Shown: positions 58,708 to 64,000 of the stretch, in pieces | Position numbering within the stretch: the stretch's first letter is position 1 | Layout: each line of letters starts with the position of its first letter | NCBI RefSeq assembly: GCF_001043025.1 | Contig: NZ_JYLD01000011.1 | Coordinates: 124,001 to 188,000, forward strand | Source of the DNA: Pseudomonas helleri | GTDB taxonomy: Bacteria > Pseudomonadota > Gammaproteobacteria > Pseudomonadales > Pseudomonadaceae | Direction: 5' to 3' | DNA length: 64,000 nt | Translations under genes and position numbers: made by a program | Notes under the pieces: model-generated | The model's database searches: none | What the model was told of the DNA's origin: nothing | Seen by the model: the letters and a program-made list of their open reading frames with translations, nothing else

Positions 58708-59598
58708 GTGAGATTCGCAGATTTTGTACGCATGCTGTCGTTGGCCGGCATTTGGGGCGCCAGTTTCCTGTTCATGCGAATCATCGCGCCAGTGCTCGGC
58801 TCTATTCCCACCGCGTTTTTCAGGGTTTCGATTGCCGCTACCGGCTTGCTGGTGATGTTGGTGCTGATGCGCGTCAGCTGGAATTTCGGCGGCAAGTTGA
58901 AAGTGGTGTTGATCCTGGGTGTGATCAATTCCGGGTTGCCTGCCACGTTGTATTCGGTTGCGGCGCAAGTATTACCCGCGGGGTATTCGGCCATCTTTAA
59001 TGCGACCACGCCGCTGATGGGGGTATTGATTGGCGGACTGTTTTTCAGCGAGCAACTCACCCTCACCAAGCTGGCCGGGGTATTTCTCGGGTTATTTGGC
59101 GTCGGGGTGTTGACCGGTGCCGGGCCGGTGGCCTTCGACCTGAACTTGCTGATGGGCGCCCTCGCCTGCCTGCTGGCGACGATCTGCTATGGCTTTGCGG
59201 GCTTTTTGGCGCGCCGCTGGCTGGACCAACAAGGCGGGCTGGACCCTCGCCTTTCGGCCATGGGCAGCATGCTCGGGGCTACCTTGTTTCTGTTGCCGTT
59301 GTTTGGGCTGAGCCTGTTCAATCAACCACCAGCCGATTGGGGCGGTGCACGGGTATGGTTGTCGCTGTTGGGGCTTGGGCTGGTGTGCACAGCCTTTGCC
59401 TATATCTTGTTCTTCCGTTTGCTGACCAACATCGGCCCGGTCAAATCCATGACCGTGACCTTTATGACCCCGCCCTTCGGGATCTTGTGGGGCGCCTTGT
59501 TTCTGGGCGAACCGCTGTCAATCGCGCACCTGTACGGCGGGCTGCTGATCGCCGCAGCGTTATGGCTGGTGCTCAAGCCCAATAAAAATGCCCTGTAG
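58708..59598 (+). CDS. EamA/DMT-family transporter
   Basis: A 296-residue ten-helix protein starting GTG (VRFADFVRMLSLAGIWGASFLFMRIIAPVLG) with the second repeat MTPPFGILWGALFLGEPLS. It is divergent from hrpA. The substrate is unknown; relatives export amino acids or purines. The frame is open from 58618, but the additional residues are not hydrophobic and lack a start signal. Confidence 0.88.
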   Translation: MRFADFVRMLSLAGIWGASFLFMRIIAPVLGSIPTAFFRVSIAATGLLVMLVLMRVSWNFGGKLKVVLILGVINSGLPATLYSVAAQVLPAGYSAIFNATTPLMGVLIGGLFFSEQLTLTKLAGVFLGLFGVGVLTGAGPVAFDLNLLMGALACLLATICYGFAGFLARRWLDQQGGLDPRLSAMGSMLGATLFLLPLFGLSLFNQPPADWGGARVWLSLLGLGLVCTAFAYILFFRLLTNIGPVKSMTVTFMTPPFGILWGALFLGEPLSIAHLYGGLLIAAALWLVLKPNKNAL

Positions 59599-59645
59599 AA
59601 AACCTGCGTTCGACCCGCGAGGTTTATCAAGATCTTGACGTGTAT

Positions 59646-59722
59646 CCGGAGCTGCGAGGTGGTTGGTTTTACGACTGCTGCGCAGCCGGACGTAGCCTCG
59701 CAAAGCTCGTCAACTGCTACGG
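59646..59722. repeat. Degenerate inverted repeat of the GTAGTCGC family
   Basis: Fragments GAGCTGCGAGG and CAGCCGGACGTAGCCTCGC...CAACTGCTACGG resemble a decayed copy of the long repeat at 16.3 kb. The arms no longer match fully. Confidence 0.5.
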
Positions 59723-59742
59723 GGCTGGCGTGCACATGGGAT

Positions 59743-59809
59743 TGTAGGAGCGAGCTTGCCTCGCGATCTTTTAAAAGATCAAAAGATCGCGAGCAAGCTC
59801 GCTCCTACA
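59743..59809. repeat. REP-type inverted repeat pair (GTAGGAGCGAGC family)
   Basis: Arms TGTAGGAGCGAGCTTGCCTC and GAGCAAGCTCGCTCCTACA (one base deleted in the second) with inner GATCTTTT / AAAAGATC. It lies between convergent EamA genes. Confidence 0.9.
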
Positions 59810-59821
59810 GGGTGATATGGG

Positions 59822-60688
59822 TTAACGGGTGGTTTTACGGAACACGAAGACCAGACCAATGATGATCAAGGCCATGCCGAGTACGCTCAGCGAGGCCAGT
59901 TTGTTGCCAAAGATCAGGTAGTCCATGACCGCTGTGACCGCAGGCACCAGGTAGAAAAGGCTGGTGACGTTCACCAGGTTGCCCCGGGCGATCATCCGGT
60001 ACAGCAGCAAGGTCGCCAGCACCGACACCACCAACCCCATCCACAACACCGGCACCACAAAGCCTGCGCCGTGTTCAAAGTGGAACGGTTGAAACGGCAC
60101 AAACACCGCGCACAACAGCAACCCGGCCAGGTATTGCAACGGCAATGTGCCTAGCGGGTTCTGGGTAATGCGTTTTTGCATCAAAGTGCCCGCCGTCATG
60201 CTCGCCAGCGCCAACAACGCACAGAGCATTCCACCCCAGGACAAACCGGCCAGACCAATGTTTTGGTACACCACCAGAATCAAGCCAGTCAGCCCCAGCA
60301 TGAGCCCCAACGAACGGCTAAAAGAGTGACGACGCTCCAAAATCACCGCCGTCAGGATCGGCTGCACACCCATCACCGTGGCCATGACGCCGGGCGTGAC
60401 CTTGAGGTCCAGCGCCAGCAGATAAAAAATCTGATACGCGCCCAGCAGCACCGTCCCGGTGGCCAGTGCGTAACCAATGGCTTTGGCGCCGCGTGGCATC
60501 TGCAGTTTCATCGACGGGATCAACAGCACCAGCGCCAGCAGAGCGATGGCAAAACGAATCAACAGAAAGGCAAAGGGCGAAGCATGGGCCAACCCCCACT
60601 TGGAGAAAATCGCGCCGCTGCTCCACAGCAGTACAAACAGGCTCGTGGACGCCGCCGCAAACGCGGATTCTTTAGAAATCGAAAGCAT
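59822..60688 (-). CDS. EamA/DMT-family transporter behind an attenuator-like leader
   Basis: A 288-residue, ten-helix exporter-type protein (FVLLWSSGAIFSKWGLAHASPFAFLLIRFAIALLALVLL; VSVLATLLLYRMIARGNLVNVTSLFYLVPAVTAVMDYLIFG). ATG 60688 has AGGTG six bases upstream. The substrate is unknown. A terminator hairpin with UUCG loop ends 24 bases before the ATG. A 54-codon Val/Pro-rich frame precedes that hairpin, so expression may depend on leader translation. Confidence 0.9.
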   Translation of the reverse strand: MLSISKESAFAAASTSLFVLLWSSGAIFSKWGLAHASPFAFLLIRFAIALLALVLLIPSMKLQMPRGAKAIGYALATGTVLLGAYQIFYLLALDLKVTPGVMATVMGVQPILTAVILERRHSFSRSLGLMLGLTGLILVVYQNIGLAGLSWGGMLCALLALASMTAGTLMQKRITQNPLGTLPLQYLAGLLLCAVFVPFQPFHFEHGAGFVVPVLWMGLVVSVLATLLLYRMIARGNLVNVTSLFYLVPAVTAVMDYLIFGNKLASLSVLGMALIIIGLVFVFRKTTR

Positions 60689-60711
60689 AGGTAACACCTG
60701 TCATCAGACAT

Positions 60712-60740
60712 AAAAAGCCAACTCAGCCGAAGCTGAAGTT
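60712..60740 (-). terminator. UUCG-loop terminator in the EamA leader
   Basis: In the transcript AAC-U-UCAGC-UUCG-GCUGA-GUU forms a stem of 5 plus 3 bp with a one-base bulge and the very stable UUCG tetraloop, followed by GGC and five U. It lies upstream of the EamA ATG, so it would stop transcription before the gene unless prevented. Confidence 0.65.
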
Positions 60741-60781
60741 CAATGGTTTTTTAGACGGGTACGGGCAGCCGAAAGCTCTGC

Positions 60782-60946
60782 TTAGCCCGCAACACCAACA
60801 CCCGGTGGCGAAACAACGACGTTCACCACGGTGCGGCTGACAGGAGGGGGATAGTGGCTGATCTGCACAGGCTGTTTGCCCCCGCACGGCATCTCGCCAG
60901 CAAAAACTGCTGGAACGACAACGCTGTGAGTAAGGGAAACCGGCAT
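60782..60946 (-). CDS. Candidate Val/Pro-rich leader peptide (54 aa)
   Basis: A 54-codon frame starts at ATG 60946 and ends TAA at 60782, 42 bases before the terminator stem. Valine makes up 14 of 54 residues, with runs SVVVPAVF and RTVVNVVVSPPGVGVAG, and there is HYPPPVS, a polyproline motif. The run resembles the E. coli ilvB leader IvbL. The Shine-Dalgarno is weak (AAAGAA). It may be a regulatory peptide rather than a functional protein; chance cannot be excluded. Confidence 0.5.
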   Translation of the reverse strand: MPVSLTHSVVVPAVFAGEMPCGGKQPVQISHYPPPVSRTVVNVVVSPPGVGVAG

Positions 60947-60973
60947 GTGCTGATTCTTTTGAAGAGAGTGGTA

Positions 60974-61028
60974 TGAGCCATTGGCTCAACGAGCGCTGAC
61001 TATAACCAGCGCTCGACACTTATTGCAA
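60974..61028 (-). promoter_or_regulatory. Promoter with embedded palindrome for the EamA leader transcript
   Basis: Reverse-strand TTGCAA (61028-61023) and TATAGT (61004-60999) are 18 bases apart. The -10 lies in the centre of a perfect 8-bp inverted repeat, GAGCGCTG-N8-CAGCGCTC (60991-61014), a plausible operator. A second palindrome TGAGCC-ATT-GGCTCA (60974-60988) follows. Alternatively these are 3' hairpins of lpxO. Confidence 0.5.
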
Positions 61029-61032
61029 TGAC

Positions 61033-61971
61033 TTATCCGAACAACCAACGCCACAGCAGTACCAGTACGATCACGGCCAGCACCGGGCGGGCGATGCGGT
61101 AGAGCTTGGGGTTGCGGCGTTTCCATTGTTTGACTACGCCGCTGAAGCGGTCACTGAAGCTTTTGCTCCAGGCGTAGGCTTTGTTGATGCCGCCTACGCG
61201 TTCGTCGTCGAGATTTTGCGGGGCGGTGGCTTTGCCCAGTTGCGCACTGACCCAGCGATTGATGCGGGTCATCAGGCGGCTGGTCAACGGGCGCTCGACG
61301 TCGCAAAACAAGATCACGCGGGTGATGTCGGTTTCGTTTTTCACCCAGTGCACGTAGGTCTCGTCGAACATCACGTCTTCACCATCGCGCCAGGCGTATT
61401 CCTCGCCGTCAACGAAGATGCGGCACGCGTCGGAGTTCGGTGTCGACAACCCCAAGTGATAGCGCAAGGAACCTGCAAACGGGTCGCGGTGCGGGTTGAG
61501 ATGGCTGCCACCCGGCAACAAGGCAAACATTGCGCCTTTGACGTTGGGGATGCTGTTGACCAGCTCTACGGTTTTAGGGCACAGCAGTTCGGCCGATGGC
61601 AGCGGTTTGTCGTACCACTTGAGGTAAAAACGCTTCCAGCCTTTTTTGAAGAATGAGCCAAAGCCGGCGTCGTTGTTCTTCTCGGCGGCGCGGATATAGC
61701 CTTCGTCGAACAAGTGCATGGCTTCTTCACGAATGGCTTGCCAGTTGTCTTTGAGTACGTCCAGCTCGGGGAATTTGCTGCGGTCCAGATAAGGCTTGGA
61801 CGGCACGCCCGAGAATAAGTACATCAGCGCGTTGTAGGGCGCAAAGAATGCGGAGTGGTTGACGAACTGGCGTAACACCGGCAAACGCGCCTTGCCGCGC
61901 AAATGCACGTACAGGATGCTGCCGACAAACAGCAGTATGAGCCCTGCCTTGATGGCGAAGGATAAGGTCAT
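61033..61971 (-). CDS. lpxO: Lipid A hydroxylase LpxO
   Basis: LpxO is an Fe(II)/2-oxoglutarate-dependent dioxygenase that adds a 2-hydroxyl group to lipid A secondary acyl chains at the inner membrane. The 312 residues have an N-terminal membrane helix (AIKAGLILLFVGSILYVHL), aspartyl/asparaginyl hydroxylase motifs GGSHLNPHRDPFAGSLRYHLGL and FDETYVHWVKNET with the iron-binding histidines, and a C-terminal membrane helix. It is monocistronic. Confidence 0.94.
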   Translation of the reverse strand: MTLSFAIKAGLILLFVGSILYVHLRGKARLPVLRQFVNHSAFFAPYNALMYLFSGVPSKPYLDRSKFPELDVLKDNWQAIREEAMHLFDEGYIRAAEKNNDAGFGSFFKKGWKRFYLKWYDKPLPSAELLCPKTVELVNSIPNVKGAMFALLPGGSHLNPHRDPFAGSLRYHLGLSTPNSDACRIFVDGEEYAWRDGEDVMFDETYVHWVKNETDITRVILFCDVERPLTSRLMTRINRWVSAQLGKATAPQNLDDERVGGINKAYAWSKSFSDRFSGVVKQWKRRNPKLYRIARPVLAVIVLVLLWRWLFG

Positions 61972-62155
61972 GCAACAACTCCTCGAAAATACCGTGCGGC
62001 ACCAAAAGCCCGCCGTGGCAGCCCGCCATGATAAACACTACCGACGCAGGACAAAACCCGCGCATTCCAACATTCAGTCTTAAGTACTACTCAATAACAG
62101 CGTAATTATGCATAAGCAGGTGTTTAGATCGTTTGATTTGAGTCATCAGTAACGA

Positions 62156-62208
62156 GTGGGAGCGGGCTTGCTCGCGATTCCGGCTATCGCGAGCAAGCCC
62201 GCTCCCAC
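62156..62208. repeat. Short REP-type inverted repeat (GTGGGAGCGGGC family)
   Basis: Arms GTGGGAGCGGGCTTGCTCGC and GCGAGCAAGCCCGCTCCCAC are separated by only a few bases, making a long near-continuous hairpin. It lies between cysK (stop at 62222) and lpxO. Confidence 0.9.
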
Positions 62209-62221
62209 AGGACCTTCGGTG

Positions 62222-63196
62222 TTACTGCTGCAATTCCTGTTCGCTGAACAGGTCGCTGAACAAGAAGCTCGACAGGTAGCGCTCGCCCGAGTCCGGCAAG
62301 ATCACAACGATGGTCTTGCCCTGCATTTCCGGGGTTTCAGCCAGGCGTGCGGCCACGGCCATGGCTGCACCGCCGGAGATCCCGCTCAAGATGCCTTCAT
62401 CGTGCATCAGACGCAGGGCCATGGCCTTGGACTCGTCGTCGCCGACCAACTCAACTTTGTCGAGAATCGACAGGTCGAGGTTTTTCGGCACAAAACCTGC
62501 GCCAATGCCCTGAATTTTATGCGGCGAGGGCTTGATCTCCTCCCCGGCCAGCGCCTGGGTGATCACCGGCGACGTGATCGGCTCAACGGCGACCGACAGA
62601 ATCGGTTTGCCCTGGGTGTGTTTGATGTAACGCGATACGCCGGTAATGGTGCCACCGGTGCCCACGCCCGCGACCAGCACATCCACATCGCCGTCTGTAT
62701 CGTTCCAGATTTCCGGGCCGGTGGTTTTTTCGTGGATCGCCGGGTTGGCCGGGTTATCAAATTGCTGTGGCATAAAGTACTGCTCAGGGTTGCTGGCCTG
62801 AATTTCAGCAGCTTTATCAATGGCGCCCTTCATGCCCTTGGCCGGCTCGGTGAGTATCAGCTCAGCCCCCAGCGCCTTGAGCACTTTGCGCCGCTCAAGG
62901 CTCATCGAAGACGGCATGGTCAGCACCAATTTGTAACCCCGTGCAGCAGCCACGAAGGCCAGACCGATCCCGGTGTTGCCGGAAGTTGGCTCGATAATGG
63001 TCATGCCCGGCTTGAGCACGCCACGGCTCTCGGCGTCCCAGATCATGTTGGCGCCGATCCGGCATTTCACCGAATAGCCAGGGTTACGCCCTTCAATCTT
63101 GGCCAGAATGGTCACGCCACGCGGCGCAATTTTGTTGATCTGAATAAGAGGTGTGTTACCGATGGAGTGCGCGTTATCTGCAAAAATGCGGCTCAT
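62222..63196 (-). CDS. cysK: Cysteine synthase A
   Basis: A PLP enzyme (O-acetylserine sulfhydrylase) of 324 residues that makes L-cysteine from O-acetylserine and sulfide. The PLP lysine K44 lies in NPGYSVKCRIGANMIW, the substrate loop is PTSGNTGIGL, and the phosphate loop GVGTGGTITGV is intact. SVKCR rather than SVKDR is typical of CysK-type enzymes. The ATG at 63196 (MSRIFADNAHSIGNTPL) is the family start. It is divergent from the MoxR-type gene. Confidence 0.96.
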   Translation of the reverse strand: MSRIFADNAHSIGNTPLIQINKIAPRGVTILAKIEGRNPGYSVKCRIGANMIWDAESRGVLKPGMTIIEPTSGNTGIGLAFVAAARGYKLVLTMPSSMSLERRKVLKALGAELILTEPAKGMKGAIDKAAEIQASNPEQYFMPQQFDNPANPAIHEKTTGPEIWNDTDGDVDVLVAGVGTGGTITGVSRYIKHTQGKPILSVAVEPITSPVITQALAGEEIKPSPHKIQGIGAGFVPKNLDLSILDKVELVGDDESKAMALRLMHDEGILSGISGGAAMAVAARLAETPEMQGKTIVVILPDSGERYLSSFLFSDLFSEQELQQ

Positions 63197-63394
63197 GGCG
63201 GGGTCCTTATGCACCTTTTGGGAAGGCCCCAAGGGTAGGCTTCACGGTTCATCGCGTCCAGTCGTGACGCCTCAGTCAGAGAATGAATAAGGCGTCTGCG
63301 TTCACCTGAGGCGGACGTCGCGTTATAGTCGGACATACTTTTTTGCCCCCCGCCCTGCCCTTGCAGGCCTGGATCATGGTTTGAGGAATTGCAG

Positions 63395-64000
63395 ATGAAG
63401 TTTGAAGGCACCCGCGCCTACGTGGCCACTGATGACCTGAAACTAGCGGTCAACGCAGCGATCACCCTGGAGCGCCCGCTGCTGGTCAAGGGCGAACCCG
63501 GCACCGGCAAGACCATGCTCGCCGAGCAGTTGGCCGAATCCTTTGGCTGCAAGCTGATTACCTGGCACATCAAGTCCACCACCAAGGCCCATCAAGGCCT
63601 GTATGAGTACGACGCCGTAAGCCGCTTGCGCGATTCGCAACTGGGCGTGGACAAAGTGCACGATGTGCGCAACTACCTTAAAAAAGGCAAATTATGGGAA
63701 GCCTTTGAGGCCGAAGAGCGGGTCATCCTGCTGATCGACGAAATCGACAAGGCCGACATCGAGTTCCCCAACGACCTGCTGCAAGAACTCGACAAGATGG
63801 AGTTCTACGTTTACGAGACCGATGAAACCATCAAGGCCAAGGTCCGCCCGATCATCATCATTACCTCCAACAACGAAAAAGAATTGCCGGATGCGTTCCT
63901 GCGCCGCTGCTTCTTCCACTACATCAACTTCCCGGATCGCACCACGCTGCAGAAGATCGTCGACGTGCACTTCCCGGACATCAAGAAAGAGCTGGTCAGT
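63395..64000 (+). CDS. MoxR-family AAA+ ATPase (5' part, runs off the window)
   Basis: The first 202 codons of an AAA+ ATPase start MKFEGTRAYVATDDLKLAVNAAI. Walker A is GEPGTGKT, Walker B LLIDEIDKAD, sensor 1 IIITSNNEKELPDAFLRRC. MoxR ATPases act with VWA-domain partners as chaperones for metal-cofactor insertion or complex maturation; in Pseudomonas this gene is usually followed by a VWA protein gene, which would lie beyond the window. TTGAGGAA precedes the ATG. Confidence 0.92.
   Translation, partial: MKFEGTRAYVATDDLKLAVNAAITLERPLLVKGEPGTGKTMLAEQLAESFGCKLITWHIKSTTKAHQGLYEYDAVSRLRDSQLGVDKVHDVRNYLKKGKLWEAFEAEERVILLIDEIDKADIEFPNDLLQELDKMEFYVYETDETIKAKVRPIIIITSNNEKELPDAFLRRCFFHYINFPDRTTLQKIVDVHFPDIKKELVS

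Noticed and set aside
54649..58968. HrpA frame extended to 58968 (1439 aa)
   Set aside because: The first 136 residues are Arg/Gln-rich antisense of the divergent EamA gene; family length and sequence begin at 58560.
60723..61019. 98-codon cysteine-rich frame before the EamA gene
   Set aside because: It overlaps the promoter, the leader ORF and part of the terminator; composition is not protein-like. The 54-codon frame in another phase is the better candidate.

Overview
The window reads as chromosomal DNA from a Pseudomonas of the broad P. fluorescens lineage. This rests on gene content (PhhR/PhhABC, GbuR/GbuA, PlpD, LpxO, a PA1414-like mini-gene, long tailed RluB and ScpB), on GC-rich coding sequence, and on at least a dozen REP-type inverted repeats between genes. 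No phage, plasmid, insertion sequence, CRISPR array, rRNA or intact tRNA was found. It is ordinary core and soft-core genome; the interest lies mostly in the non-coding DNA between genes.

Layout. 1-0.6 kb: 5' part of flgF (minus) behind a clear sigma-54 promoter. 0.9-9.5 kb: aromatic amino acid block with the regulator PhhR, divergent phhA-phhB-aminotransferase, two small ORFs, an MFS transporter, ArfB, and the aromatic permease aroP behind a long structured leader that contains a Trp-codon mini-ORF. 9.6-16.3 kb: rluB, DUF1289 protein, and the run rnm-yciO-scpA-scpB (minus), then yciB-yciI and a response regulator (plus). 15.6-18.4 kb: a Cpx-like module of response regulator, Spy/CpxP-like periplasmic protein and sensor kinase, with a CpxR-type box before the periplasmic gene. 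18.5-29.6 kb: nitroreductase, TrkH, an AraC regulator with an EamA exporter and a textbook tandem operator, a Rdx/SelT protein, the autotransporter-like lipase PlpD, MarR, RecQ, YecA-like, YbaN-like and the DTW-domain tRNA enzyme. 29.6-33.9 kb: guanidinobutyrate locus (gbuR, gbuA, small ORF, sodium:solute symporter) and an ANR-box-driven 41-codon gene. 33.9-46 kb: transporters and LysR regulators, CvfB, a small unknown protein, a TorF-type porin, a DEAD-box helicase, an MscS channel, a hydrolase and AzoR. 46-54.5 kb: PpiA, an ABC exporter, AqpZ, a DUF482 protein, a porin, an ECF sigma/anti-sigma pair and a FabH-like synthase. 54.6-64 kb: HrpA, two EamA transporters (one behind a Val/Pro-rich leader ORF with a terminator), LpxO, CysK and the start of a MoxR-type ATPase.

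How it works together. PhhR, PhhA, PhhB, the aminotransferase and AroP form a phenylalanine/tyrosine import and catabolism unit. Five separate DMT/EamA exporters, two of them with notable regulatory DNA, suggest strong investment in metabolite export. The main candidates for undescribed biology are the aroP leader, the EamA leader near 60.7-61.0 kb, the AraC operator at 21.4 kb and the ANR-type mini-gene at 33.7 kb. Starts were chosen from family length and ribosome binding sites, and many differ from the longest open frame.
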